From positions 5,987,501-6,051,500 of the forward strand of contig NZ_CP104578.1 of NCBI RefSeq assembly GCF_036826855.1: DNA of 64,000 bases. The letters are read 5' to 3'. This stretch comes from Streptomyces sp. SJL17-4 (lineage in GTDB: Bacteria; Actinomycetota; Actinomycetes; Streptomycetales; Streptomycetaceae). Shown piece after piece: positions 1 to 8,123 of this stretch. Numbering within the stretch: position 1 is the stretch's first letter; every line of letters begins with the position of its first letter. Under the pieces are notes generated by a model. The model did no database searches and was not told where the DNA came from. It saw nothing but the letters and a program-made list of their open reading frames with translations. Both the position numbers and the translations under genes were made by a program.

Positions 1-737
1 CCGTCGCCGAGGAACGCCCAGACGTGCGACTTGGAGGTGTCGGCGATCCCGCGCGCCTCCATGTAGCGGTTCATCCGGGCCTGGTAGATCGCGCCGAGCG
101 GGCCGAGGCCCATCGACACCGTGGGGAACTCCCAGAAGTCCGGCATCAGCCGCGGGTGCGGGTACGACGAGAGCCCGTTCGGGAACTTCGACCTCTCCTG
201 GCGGAAGCCGTCGAGCTGCGTGTCGTTCAGCCGGTCCAGGAGGTACGCGCGGGCGTAGATGCCGGGCGACGCGTGCCCCTGGAAGAAGATCTGGTCGCCG
301 CCGTCACCCTCGTCCTTGCCGCGGAAGAAGTGGTTGAAGCCGACGTCGTACAGCGAGGCGGAGGAGGCGAAGGTCGCGATGTGGCCGCCGACGCCGATGC
401 CCGGACGCTGGGCGCGCGAGACCATGACGGCCGCGTTCCACCGGGTGGCGTTGAGGACCTTGCGCTCGATCTCCTCGTTCCCGGGGAAGAAGGGCTCGTC
501 CCTCGTGGCGATCGTGTTGACGTAGTCCGTGCTGCGCATCTCGGGCACGGCCACGCGCTTCTCGCGGGCCCGCTCGATCAGCCGGAGCATGAGGTAGCGG
601 GCCCGTTCACGGCCCCGCTCGTCCACGGCCGCGTCGAGGGAGTCGAGCCATTCCTGGGTCTCTTCCGGGTCGAAATCCGGGACCTGGCTGGGAAGGCCGC
701 CAATGATGATCGGGTTGCGATCGGATCCGGGAGCCAC
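1..737 (-). CDS. aceE: Pyruvate dehydrogenase E1 component, homodimeric type (N-terminal part; runs off the left edge)
   Basis: Thiamine-diphosphate-dependent decarboxylase of the cytoplasmic pyruvate dehydrogenase complex; it converts pyruvate to an acetyl group carried on E2 lipoate. The reverse strand reads [18 protein letters not shown]..., then [32 protein letters not shown] and [20 protein letters not shown], which are hallmark AceE blocks. About 245 of roughly 900 residues are present and the C-terminus lies beyond base 1. GTG at 737 is chosen because GGAAGAG sits just upstream on that strand. It is transcribed away from the DUF3052 gene. Only the partial length is uncertain. Confidence 0.97.
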   Translation of the reverse strand, partial: MAPGSDRNPIIIGGLPSQVPDFDPEETQEWLDSLDAAVDERGRERARYLMLRLIERAREKRVAVPEMRSTDYVNTIATRDEPFFPGNEEIERKVLNATRWNAAVMVSRAQRPGIGVGGHIATFASSASLYDVGFNHFFRGKDEGDGGDQIFFQGHASPGIYARAYLLDRLNDTQLDGFRQERSKFPNGLSSYPHPRLMPDFWEFPTVSMGLGPLGAIYQARMNRYMEARGIADTSKSHVWAFLGD

Positions 738-1155
738 GCTCTTCCTTCGCTGTTCGGTGGTACCCACGGGGCCACGAAGTGGCCGGGATGTCCATCGTGT
801 ACCCCGTGTGCGCCAGACGTCACATTTACCGAGAGGTAACCCCCAGCGGTGTCCTCCATGTGTCCGGGTGGGGTCAAATCGCAACCTTACGCTCAACCCG
901 CACATGCGTTTCGTCCGGGCGTTCGGCAGACTGAAACCGCAGAAGGAAGTAAACCGGGATGAATCATGTGTGCCTGATCACGGAGCGGGGTCTCCACGGT
1001 GCCGGAAGTTGCGGCGAGACGGCCCCAAACGTCACCGTTTCGGCGGTCTCCACGGCCGGGTACTTGCGCGATCCACCCCGGCACGTGTGGACTACGGCCA
1101 GCGCCGCGCGCATACGCGCGGCCCAAGCATTTACCGAATGAGCAGGAGGCAAGCC
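738..1155. promoter_or_regulatory. Divergent intergenic region between aceE and the DUF3052 gene
   Basis: About 420 bases without a convincing gene. It must hold the divergent promoters. A repeated ggtctccacgg occurs at about 1000 and 1047. A short frame from 959 to 1141 has a passable ribosome binding site but nothing recognisable in its product. No operator was assigned. Confidence 0.5.
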
Positions 1156-1578
1156 GTGAGCGCGACCGCGGACCACGCGGAGGAGCGGACCAACCCGGCC
1201 GTCAGGCTGGGGTTCGAGCCCGGACAGGTGGTCCAGGAGATCGGCTACGACGACGACGTCGACCACGATCTCCGTGAAGGCATCGAGTCCATCATCGGGG
1301 CCGAGCTCGTGGACGAGGACTACGACGACGTCGCTGACGCCGTCGTGCTCTGGTTCCGCGACGAGGACGGCGATCTCACCGACGCCCTGGTGGACGCCAT
1401 CGGTCTTCTGGAGGACGGCGGCACCATCTGGCTGCTGACGCCGAAGACCGGCCGCGACGGCTACATCGAGCCGAGCGACATCAACGATGCCGCGCAGACA
1501 GCTGGTCTCTCCCAGACCAAGAGCATCAGCGTCGCCAAGGACTGGACGGGCACCCGCCTGACCGCCCCCAAGCGCTGA
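1156..1578 (+). CDS. DUF3052 family protein
   Basis: A 140-residue acidic cytoplasmic protein of unknown function, conserved across actinobacteria and commonly found beside aceE. It begins MSATADHAEERTNPAVRLGFEPGQVVQEIGYDDDVD and shows the family features FWFRDEDGDLTDALVDA-like and GTIWLLTPKTGRDGYI. GTG at 1156 is preceded by aggaggc, which decides the start over upstream in-frame codons. A strong hairpin terminator follows directly, so it is probably monocistronic. The family assignment rests on sequence pattern, and the function is unknown. Confidence 0.9.
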   Translation: MSATADHAEERTNPAVRLGFEPGQVVQEIGYDDDVDHDLREGIESIIGAELVDEDYDDVADAVVLWFRDEDGDLTDALVDAIGLLEDGGTIWLLTPKTGRDGYIEPSDINDAAQTAGLSQTKSISVAKDWTGTRLTAPKR

Positions 1579-1593
1579 TCACCACGCTGCGAG

Positions 1594-1624
1594 AAGCCCC
1601 CGCCGGTCCCCCGGCGGGGGCTTT
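1594..1624 (+). terminator. Rho-independent terminator after the DUF3052 gene
   Basis: An agcccccgccgg / ccggcgggggct stem with a short tcc loop, followed by ttt. It lies 16 bases after the DUF3052 stop codon. Confidence 0.85.
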
Positions 1625-1741
1625 CGTGCGCGCGGGCCGGCCGGACCGCCGGGCCTCGCGGGGGCTCGCGCGGACAGGCCGTAGGGTGGGGTTCACCGAT
1701 TCGGCCCAAGGTCAGGGCCCCGCCGAAGGGATGCGTACGCG

Positions 1742-2200
1742 ATGGCGATCGAGGTCGGCACCGAGGCCCCGGAGTTCGCGCTCAAGGACAACCACGGGCG
1801 CACCGTCCGGCTCTCCGACTTCCGCGGCGAGAAGAACGTGGTGCTGCTCTTCTACCCCTTCGCCTTCACCGGCGTCTGCGCGGGTGAGCTCGGCGAGCTG
1901 CGCGACAACCTTCCGACGTTCGTCAACGACGACACCCAGCTCCTCGCCGTCTCCAACGACTCCATCCACACCCTGCGCGTCTTCGCCGAGCAGGAATCCC
2001 TGGAGTACCCGCTGCTCTCCGACTTCTGGAAGCACGGCGAGGCCTCCCGTGCCTACGGTGTGTTCGACGAGGAGAAGGGCTGCGCGGTGCGCGGCACCTT
2101 CATCATCGACAAGGAGGGTGTCGTCCGCTGGACCGTCGTGAACGCCCTGCCGGACGCCCGCGACCTCGGCGAGTACGTCAAGGCCCTCGACGCGATCTGA
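1742..2200 (+). CDS. Peroxiredoxin (AhpE-like)
   Basis: Thiol peroxidase of 152 residues that reduces peroxides in the cytoplasm. The peroxidatic site is P39-x3-T43-x2-C46 in YPFAFTGVC, followed by R117 in the GTF block. A second cysteine, C114 ([10 protein letters not shown]), could act in resolving or simply be structural. AhpE-type enzymes are usually 1-Cys and of this length. It sits between DUF3052 and the TerD genes, so an oxidative or metal-stress context is plausible. The start at 1742 is the first Met of the classic MAIEVG opening; the Shine-Dalgarno is weak (gaaggga). Confidence 0.93.
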   Translation: MAIEVGTEAPEFALKDNHGRTVRLSDFRGEKNVVLLFYPFAFTGVCAGELGELRDNLPTFVNDDTQLLAVSNDSIHTLRVFAEQESLEYPLLSDFWKHGEASRAYGVFDEEKGCAVRGTFIIDKEGVVRWTVVNALPDARDLGEYVKALDAI

Positions 2201-2327
2201 CCCGACACCTGGATTCACCGGGCGAATCGACTGTTTCGAGCGGGAACCCGTCACTAGGATCCACTCGTTGATCCGATGCCAACGCACGACCGGGGGCGCT
2301 GCCCCTGAAAACCACATGGAGGGACTC

Positions 2328-2903
2328 GTGGGAGTCAGCCTCAGCAAGGGCGGCAACGTCTCGCTGACCAAGGAGGCCCCTGGCCTCACCGCCGTGACCG
2401 TCGGTCTGGGCTGGGACGTCCGCACCACCACCGGTACGGACTTCGACCTCGACGCCAGCGCCATCCTGGTGAGCCCCGAGGGCAAGGTCCGCAACGACCA
2501 GGACTTCGTGTTCTTCAACAACCTGAAGAGCGCCGACGGCTCCGTCGAGCACACCGGTGACAACCTCACCGGCGAGGGCGAGGGTGACGACGAGCAGGTC
2601 AAGGTCAGCCTGGCCACGGTGCCGGCCGATGTCGCCAAGATCATCTTCCCGGTGTCGATCTACGACGCCGAGAACCGTCAGCAGTCCTTCGGCCAGGTGC
2701 GCAACGCGTTCATCCGCGTCGTGAACCAGGCCGGCGGCGCCGAGATCGCCCGGTACGACCTCTCCGAGGACGCCTCGACCGAGACCGCCATGGTCTTCGG
2801 CGAGCTGTACCGCAACGGCGACGAGTGGAAGTTCCGCGCCGTCGGCCAGGGCTACGCCTCGGGCCTGCGCGGTATCGCGCAGGACTTCGGCGTCAACGTC
2901 TGA
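2328..2903 (+). CDS. TerD family protein (first copy)
   Basis: A 191-residue TerD-domain protein, a calcium-binding beta-sandwich family of the tellurite/general stress response. Visible signatures are LGWD at 27-30, FDLDAS at 39-44, the acidic [17 protein letters not shown] stretch and the C-terminal [13 protein letters not shown] motif. GTG at 2328 is chosen because ggaggga lies just upstream and because it then matches the next paralogue exactly in length; upstream in-frame ATG codons would add an unmatched tail. It stands 82 bases before a second TerD gene, a probable tandem duplication in one transcription unit. Confidence 0.95.
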   Translation: MGVSLSKGGNVSLTKEAPGLTAVTVGLGWDVRTTTGTDFDLDASAILVSPEGKVRNDQDFVFFNNLKSADGSVEHTGDNLTGEGEGDDEQVKVSLATVPADVAKIIFPVSIYDAENRQQSFGQVRNAFIRVVNQAGGAEIARYDLSEDASTETAMVFGELYRNGDEWKFRAVGQGYASGLRGIAQDFGVNV

Positions 2904-2985
2904 GCCGAACCGTTCGAACCGTCCGGCGCCGCACATCCCGTGCGGCGCCGGACGTGCCTCATCACCACCGGGGAGGAAACGAATC

Positions 2986-3561
2986 ATGGGCGTCACGCTC
3001 GCCAAGGGAGGCAATGTCTCCCTCTCCAAGGCCGCACCCAACCTCACCCAGGTCCTCATCGGGCTCGGCTGGGACGCGCGCTCCACCACCGGAGCCCCCT
3101 TCGACCTCGACGCCAGCGCGCTGCTGTGCCAGGCCGGGCGGGTCCTCGGGGACGAGTACTTCGTGTTCTACAACCAGCTGCGCAGCCCCGAGGGCTCGGT
3201 CGAGCACACCGGCGACAACCTCACGGGCGAGGGTGACGGGGACGACGAGTCCCTGATCGTGGACCTCTCCAAGGTGCCGGCCCACTGCGACAAGATCGTC
3301 TTTCCGGTGTCGATCCATGACGCCGACAACCGGGGCCAGAGCTTCGGTCAGGTCAGCAACGCGTTCATCCGCGTGGTGAACCAGATGGACGGTCAGGAAC
3401 TCGCGCGATATGACCTCTCCGAGGACGCCTCCACCGAGACCGCGATGATCTTCGGTGAGCTCTACCGTTACAGCGGCGAATGGAAGTTCCGCGCGGTCGG
3501 TCAGGGGTACGCGTCCGGGCTGCGGGGCATCGCTCTAGACTTCGGGGTCAACGTCTCGTAA
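2986..3561 (+). CDS. TerD family protein (second copy)
   Basis: 191 residues, colinear with the preceding TerD protein. It keeps [23 protein letters not shown] and [22 protein letters not shown]. The ribosome binding site is ggggaggaaac before ATG. It is followed after only 16 bases by the TerC-like membrane gene, so the two are almost certainly co-transcribed. Calcium binding by the acidic loops is known for TerD proteins and is inferred here. Confidence 0.96.
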   Translation: MGVTLAKGGNVSLSKAAPNLTQVLIGLGWDARSTTGAPFDLDASALLCQAGRVLGDEYFVFYNQLRSPEGSVEHTGDNLTGEGDGDDESLIVDLSKVPAHCDKIVFPVSIHDADNRGQSFGQVSNAFIRVVNQMDGQELARYDLSEDASTETAMIFGELYRYSGEWKFRAVGQGYASGLRGIALDFGVNVS

Positions 3562-3577
3562 AGCCATGTAATTCACG

Positions 3578-4738
3578 ATGGGGCAAACAGTGGTTCTGAA
3601 AACCTTCGGCTGGTCGTTCGCCATCACGGTGCTCGGCCTGGTCGCAGCGGTGCTCTACGGGGGGTGGGAGGCGTTCGGGATCGTCGCGATCCTGTGTGTC
3701 CTCGAGATCTCGCTGTCCTTCGACAATGCAGTGGTCAACGCCGGAATCCTGAAGAAGATGAATGCCTTCTGGCAGAAGATCTTCCTCACCATCGGTGTGC
3801 TCATCGCCGTCTTCGGTATGCGGCTGGTCTTCCCCGTCGTGATCGTGGCGATCAGTGCCAAGATCGGCCCCATCGAGGCCGTCGATCTCGCGCTCAACGA
3901 CGCCGAGCGCTACGAACAGCTCGTCACCGACGCCCACCCGTCGATCGCGGCCTTCGGCGGGATGTTCCTGCTGATGATCTTCCTCGACTTCATTTTCGAG
4001 GACCGCGACATCAAGTGGCTCGGCTGGCTGGAGCGCCCGCTGGCCAAGCTCGGCAAGATCGACATGCTGTCGGTCTGCATCGCCCTCGTCGTCCTGGCGA
4101 TCAGCGCCATGACCTTCGCGACCCAGGCCCACCAGCACGGCGGCACGCACGTCGACAAGGCGGCGACCGTCCTGCTCTCGGGCGTCTTCGGCCTCATCAC
4201 GTACCTCGTCGTCGGCGGTCTCTCCGGCTACTTCGAGAACAAGCTGGAGGAGGAAGAGGAGCGCGAGCACGAGGTCGAGGAAGAGGCCAAGCGCAGCGGC
4301 AAGAAGGCTCCCGCGATCCAGCTGGCCGGCAAGGCCGCCTTCTTCATGTTCCTCTACCTGGAGGTCCTCGACGCCTCCTTCTCCTTCGACGGTGTCATCG
4401 GCGCCTTCGCCGTCACCAACGACATCGTCCTGATGGCCCTCGGCCTCGGCGTCGGCGCGATGTACGTCCGGTCCCTGACGGTCTACCTGGTCCGCCAGGG
4501 CACCCTCGACGACTACGTCTACCTGGAGCACGGCGCCCACTACGCCATCGGCGCCCTCGCCGCGCTCCTCCTGGTCACCATCCGGTACGAGATCCCCGAG
4601 GTCGTCACCGGCTCCATCGGCGTCATCCTGATCGCCTGGTCCTTCTGGTCCTCCGTACGCCGCAACAAGCGGCTCGCGGCGGCCGAGGGCGGATCCGGCT
4701 CGTCGGACGACAAGACCGAGGTGCCGTCCGGGGTGTGA
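3578..4738 (+). CDS. TerC-like integral membrane protein (DUF475 family)
   Basis: A 386-residue polytopic membrane protein with about nine hydrophobic segments, including GLVAAVLYGGW, FGIVAILCVLEISLSFDNAVVNA and LTIGVLIAVFGMRLVFPVVIVAI. The paired acidic intramembrane motifs SFDNAVV and ASFSFDGVIGAFA are the TerC/DUF475 signature, thought to bind metal. A charged cytosolic linker (EEEEEREHEVEEEAKRSGKK) divides the two halves. TerC and TerD proteins are proposed to form a membrane-linked metal-sensing complex; here the gene follows two TerD genes directly. A hairpin terminator closes the unit. Confidence 0.93.
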   Translation: MGQTVVLKTFGWSFAITVLGLVAAVLYGGWEAFGIVAILCVLEISLSFDNAVVNAGILKKMNAFWQKIFLTIGVLIAVFGMRLVFPVVIVAISAKIGPIEAVDLALNDAERYEQLVTDAHPSIAAFGGMFLLMIFLDFIFEDRDIKWLGWLERPLAKLGKIDMLSVCIALVVLAISAMTFATQAHQHGGTHVDKAATVLLSGVFGLITYLVVGGLSGYFENKLEEEEEREHEVEEEAKRSGKKAPAIQLAGKAAFFMFLYLEVLDASFSFDGVIGAFAVTNDIVLMALGLGVGAMYVRSLTVYLVRQGTLDDYVYLEHGAHYAIGALAALLLVTIRYEIPEVVTGSIGVILIAWSFWSSVRRNKRLAAAEGGSGSSDDKTEVPSGV

Positions 4739-4765
4739 CACCCCCGGCAATGAGGAACGATTCAC

Positions 4766-4798
4766 TGCGGGGCGGCCGGTGCACCCGGCCGCCCCGCA
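4766..4798 (+). terminator. Hairpin terminator after the TerC-like gene
   Basis: A 13-bp perfect stem gcggggcggccgg / ccggccgccccgc with loop tgcac, 28 bases past the stop. It has no T-run, as is common in Streptomyces. Confidence 0.75.
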
Positions 4799-4886
4799 GG
4801 CATGTGCGCGGTGTCGGTGATCAGTGGTGTGTGATCAGCGGTGCCTGCGGACAGTGGGTCGGACACCAGTGGGGGGTGAAGGCGGC

Positions 4887-5627
4887 ATGGCCTTCTGGGA
4901 CAACCTTTTTCCGGGGAGGGCGGCGTCGCAGTTCGATTCGGGCAGCGCCGCGTCGAACACGATCGATCTGACGAAGCGGCGCCCGTCCGTCTCGCTCACC
5001 AAACAAGGCGCCGCCACCGGCAACCTCCGGGTGAACCTCTCCTGGCGGATGCGGACCTCCGACCTCGAAGGACGCTCCCGGCAGAGCGGGCGGCTGCTCC
5101 GCAACCCGTCCCAGTTCTTCAAGCCCGAGGTCGTGCAGGCGCACACCCAGGGCATGGTCAACGTCGATCTGGACCTGGGCTGCCTCTACGAGCTCAGCGA
5201 CGGCAGCAAGGGCGTGGTGCAGCCGCTCGGAGGCTTCTACGGAGACCTGAACGGCGCGCCGTACGTGAAGCTCAGCGGCGACGACCGCTTCGGCGGCTCC
5301 TCCGGGGAGACGATCTTCGTCAATCTGGACCACAAGGACGAGATCAAGCGCCTGCTGTTCTTCGTGTACATCTACGACCAGACGCCTGCCTTCGACCGTA
5401 CGCACGCCAAGATCACGCTCTATCCGAGCAACGGCCCCCGGATCGAGATCGAGCTCGACGAGCGCGCCCCGCAGGCCCGCTCCTGCGCGGTCTTCTCCGT
5501 GGAGAACGCCAAGGGCGAGCTGACGGTCCGCCGCGAGGTGCGCTTCGTGTACGGCTTCCAGGCCGAACTGGACCGGCTGTACGGCTGGGGTCTCCAGTGG
5601 GGGCGCGGCTACAAGACCAAGGCGTAG
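4887..5627 (+). CDS. TerA-like tellurium resistance protein with TerD fold
   Basis: A 246-residue cytoplasmic protein of the TerD superfamily, in the TerA-like branch. Visible blocks are VSLTKQGAATGNLRVNLSW, VNVDLDLGCLYELSDGSKGVVQPLG, VKLSGDDRFGGSSGETIFVNLDHKDEIKRLLFFVYIYD and RTHAKITLYPSNGPRIEIELDE. It lacks the DNLTGEG acidic loop of the neighbouring TerD copies, as TerA proteins do. ATG at 4887 follows a GA-rich ggtgaaggcggc; an in-frame start 21 codons upstream lies in non-conserved sequence. The expected partners are the TerD and TerC proteins encoded here. Confidence 0.88.
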   Translation: MAFWDNLFPGRAASQFDSGSAASNTIDLTKRRPSVSLTKQGAATGNLRVNLSWRMRTSDLEGRSRQSGRLLRNPSQFFKPEVVQAHTQGMVNVDLDLGCLYELSDGSKGVVQPLGGFYGDLNGAPYVKLSGDDRFGGSSGETIFVNLDHKDEIKRLLFFVYIYDQTPAFDRTHAKITLYPSNGPRIEIELDERAPQARSCAVFSVENAKGELTVRREVRFVYGFQAELDRLYGWGLQWGRGYKTKA

Positions 5628-5668
5628 CGGTTGCCCGCGTCCGCAGGGCCCTCGGGTCTGTCGGGCCC

Positions 5669-5713
5669 GTCAGACCCGTCAGACCCGTTAGACCCCTCAG
5701 ACCCTTCAGACCC
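5669..5713. repeat. Five tandem copies of a 9-bp unit (gtcagaccc type)
   Basis: gtcagaccc, gtcagaccc, gttagaccc, ctcagaccc and ttcagaccc run head to tail in the short space between two convergent genes. The array is non-coding, has no hairpin potential, and is probably slippage-prone filler. Confidence 0.9.
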
Positions 5714-5714
5714 T

Positions 5715-6677
5715 TCAGGACCTGACGAACTGGGGACCCATCGGCGGCATCCGGAACTCCGGTGCCGGGTTCTGCTCGGGGGCGGTCACCGGCTGCGGAT
5801 AGCCGTACGCCGGGGCCGGGGCCGCGTTCGCAGGCTGGGGGTAGCCGTAGGCGGGCGCCCGGTCGGGCATGGGCGGCGGCATGGTCGGCTGCGGGGGTAC
5901 GGGGGCAGGGACGGGTACGGGGGTGTGGGCGACGGTCAGGTCGAGATCCGGGTCCCCGCCGCCGGCGGAGGCGACGGTGGCCGCCGTGGCCTCCTGGACC
6001 TCGCCGGGGGAGCCCTGGCCGCCCGACACCTCGCGGAAGCCGCCCTGGGCCTCCTGAGGGCCGTCCTGGGCGCTCTGGCCGTTCTGGGCGTTCTGGGCCG
6101 CCTGCGCGGCCTCCTGCGCCGCGTCCTGCGCGTCCTCGTCGACCGAGATGCCGAAATCGGTGGCGAGGCCGACCAGGCCCGTCGGATAGCCCTGACCCAC
6201 GGCGCGGAACTTCCAGCCGTCCCCACGGCGGTACAGCTCGCCGCAGATGATGGCCGTCTCCTCGCCCGTCTCCGCCGTCACGGAGAACAGGGCCAGTGCC
6301 TCGGCCTCGGGCCCCGCCGTCGCGTCGTAGAGCAGGATCCGCAGGTCGGAGACGGAGCGGAAGGTCCCGCCGTCGGAGGAGGCCGCGATCACCACGCGGT
6401 CGACGGACGGGTCGAGGCTGCCGAGGTCGGCTTCCACGGTGTCCGTGAGACCCTTGGAGTCACGCTTCTTCGGCAGCCGTCGCACCAGGCCCGAAGGGTG
6501 GCGCGGCTGGTTGTAGAAGACGAAGTCCTCGTCGGACCGCACCCGGCCGGAGGGCCCCAGGAGCAGGGCCGAGGCATCCACGTCGGGGACCCCGGAGCCC
6601 GGGGTCCAGCGGAGCACGGCCCGTACGGCCGCGGTGTCGAGAGGGACGTTGGAGCCCTTCAGCATCGCGTGCGTCAT
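5715..6677 (-). CDS. TerD domain protein with a long proline-rich C-terminal tail
   Basis: 320 residues. The N-terminal half (about 1-190) is a TerD domain: [44 protein letters not shown] and [22 protein letters not shown]. The second half is low complexity, an AQ/EA-rich stretch then [20 protein letters not shown] and AYGYPQP repeats, probably a disordered tail for protein interaction or crowding. ATG at 6677 has GCAGGA upstream. It is divergent from the CitE-like gene, so the region 6678-6863 should carry both promoters. Long TerD-plus-proline-tail proteins are common in Streptomyces. Confidence 0.9.
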   Translation of the reverse strand: MTHAMLKGSNVPLDTAAVRAVLRWTPGSGVPDVDASALLLGPSGRVRSDEDFVFYNQPRHPSGLVRRLPKKRDSKGLTDTVEADLGSLDPSVDRVVIAASSDGGTFRSVSDLRILLYDATAGPEAEALALFSVTAETGEETAIICGELYRRGDGWKFRAVGQGYPTGLVGLATDFGISVDEDAQDAAQEAAQAAQNAQNGQSAQDGPQEAQGGFREVSGGQGSPGEVQEATAATVASAGGGDPDLDLTVAHTPVPVPAPVPPQPTMPPPMPDRAPAYGYPQPANAAPAPAYGYPQPVTAPEQNPAPEFRMPPMGPQFVRS

Positions 6678-6863
6678 GACCGTAATCCTGCCCTCCCGGC
6701 AGACCCGCGGACAACGCGGGGGCGTCATCGATACCGGGACGGCGTTTCGGACGCTGGCGAGTTACCTGGATTTCATGCTCGAAGGGAACTGCGGACACCC
6801 GCACCTACGTACTATTACCGGCCACATGTCGTCAGGTTCCAGAGAGGTAGATGGGGGACTTAT

Positions 6864-8105
6864 ATGCGTCATTTCGGGCATGTTCCGTCCGCGACGCGGG
6901 CCGGCCTCTTCCATCGGGAGCCGGTCGAGTTCACGGCAGATTCGCCCGCGCGCACGCTCGCCGTGGCCCTGGGGGCCACGCTCTACAGCCCGGCCACCCG
7001 GCCCCGGCTCGCCGACGACGTGCGCAAGCAGGCGGCCCGTGGAGTGGTCTCCATGGTGCTCTGCCTGGAGGACTCCATCAGCGACGCCGATGTCGAGGCG
7101 GGTGAGGACAACCTCGTACGCCAGTTCGCCGACCTCGCCGACCTCGCCGATCGCACCGATCGCACCGACCTGGCCGATCGCGCCGCCGGGACCGTGACGG
7201 ACGCCGACACCGCCACGGGCACCGCCGCGGATCTGCCCCTGCTCTTCATCCGGGTCCGTGATCCGCGCCAGATCACCGACCTCGTCGCCCGGCTTGGAGA
7301 AACGGTCCGCCTGCTGTCCGGATTCGTACTGCCCAAGTTCACCGAGGTGCGCGGCCAAGCCTTCCTCGAAGCGCTCGCCCTGGCCGAGCGGACGAGCGGC
7401 AGGCGTCTTTTCGCCATGCCGGTCCTGGAGTCCCCCGAGCTCCTCCACCTGGAGACCCGGGCCGAGACCCTCGCCGGCATCGCCGCGGTCACCGACAAGT
7501 ACCGCGACCGCGTCCTCGCCCTACGCCTCGGCGTCACCGACTTCTGCTCCGCCTACGGGCTGCGCCGCTCGCCCGACATGACCGCCTACGACGTCAAGAT
7601 CGTCGCGAACGTCATCGCCGACGTCGTCAACGTCCTCGGCCGCTCCGACGGCACCGGCTTCACCGTCACCGGACCCGTCTGGGAGTACTTCCGGCCCGGC
7701 GAGCGCATGTTCAAGCCCCAGCTGCGCCGCAGCCCCTTCCTGGAGGGCAGCGCGGAGGACCTGCGCACGGCCCTCATCGAACACGACCTCGACGGCCTGC
7801 TGCGCGAGATCGAACTCGACCGCGCCAACGGCCTGCTCGGCAAGACCTGCATCCACCCCACCCATGTGGTGCCGGTGCACGCGCTCTCCGTGGTCAGCCA
7901 CGAGGAGTGGAGCGACGCGCAGGACATCCTGCGGCCCGAACAGGGCGGCGGCGGGGTGCTGCGCTCCGCGTACACGAACAAGATGAACGAAGTGAAGCCG
8001 CATCGCGCGTGGGCCGAACGCACCCTCCTGCGCGCCGAGGTCTTCGGCGTCGCCAAGGAGGACGTCGGCTTCGTGGATCTGCTCACCGCCGGACTTGCCG
8101 GCTGA
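6864..8105 (+). CDS. HpcH/HpaI aldolase / citrate lyase-like TIM-barrel protein of the Ter locus
   Basis: 413 residues of the CitE-like aldolase family. Recognisable parts are LCLEDSISDADV (metal and substrate region), LFIRVRDPRQI, GFVLPKFTEVRG, DFCSAYGLRRSPDMTAYDV and GKTCIHPTHV. A short acidic repeat (DLADLADRTDRTDLADRA) is inserted near residue 95 and is likely disordered. In published comparative analysis of Ter systems (Anantharaman, Iyer and Aravind) such TIM-barrel proteins travel with phosphoribosyltransferases and a HAD phosphatase in a module predicted to make a nucleoside-like metabolite; exactly those neighbours follow. The substrate is unknown. ATG at 6864 is the first in-frame codon of the conserved region. 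Confidence 0.85.
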   Translation: MRHFGHVPSATRAGLFHREPVEFTADSPARTLAVALGATLYSPATRPRLADDVRKQAARGVVSMVLCLEDSISDADVEAGEDNLVRQFADLADLADRTDRTDLADRAAGTVTDADTATGTAADLPLLFIRVRDPRQITDLVARLGETVRLLSGFVLPKFTEVRGQAFLEALALAERTSGRRLFAMPVLESPELLHLETRAETLAGIAAVTDKYRDRVLALRLGVTDFCSAYGLRRSPDMTAYDVKIVANVIADVVNVLGRSDGTGFTVTGPVWEYFRPGERMFKPQLRRSPFLEGSAEDLRTALIEHDLDGLLREIELDRANGLLGKTCIHPTHVVPVHALSVVSHEEWSDAQDILRPEQGGGGVLRSAYTNKMNEVKPHRAWAERTLLRAEVFGVAKEDVGFVDLLTAGLAG

Positions 8106-8123
8106 CGAAGGGACGTCGACGAC

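Noticed and set aside
959..1141. 60-codon frame with an aaggaag sequence upstream
   Set aside because: Product has no recognisable pattern, ends just before the true DUF3052 ribosome binding site, and lies in a promoter region.
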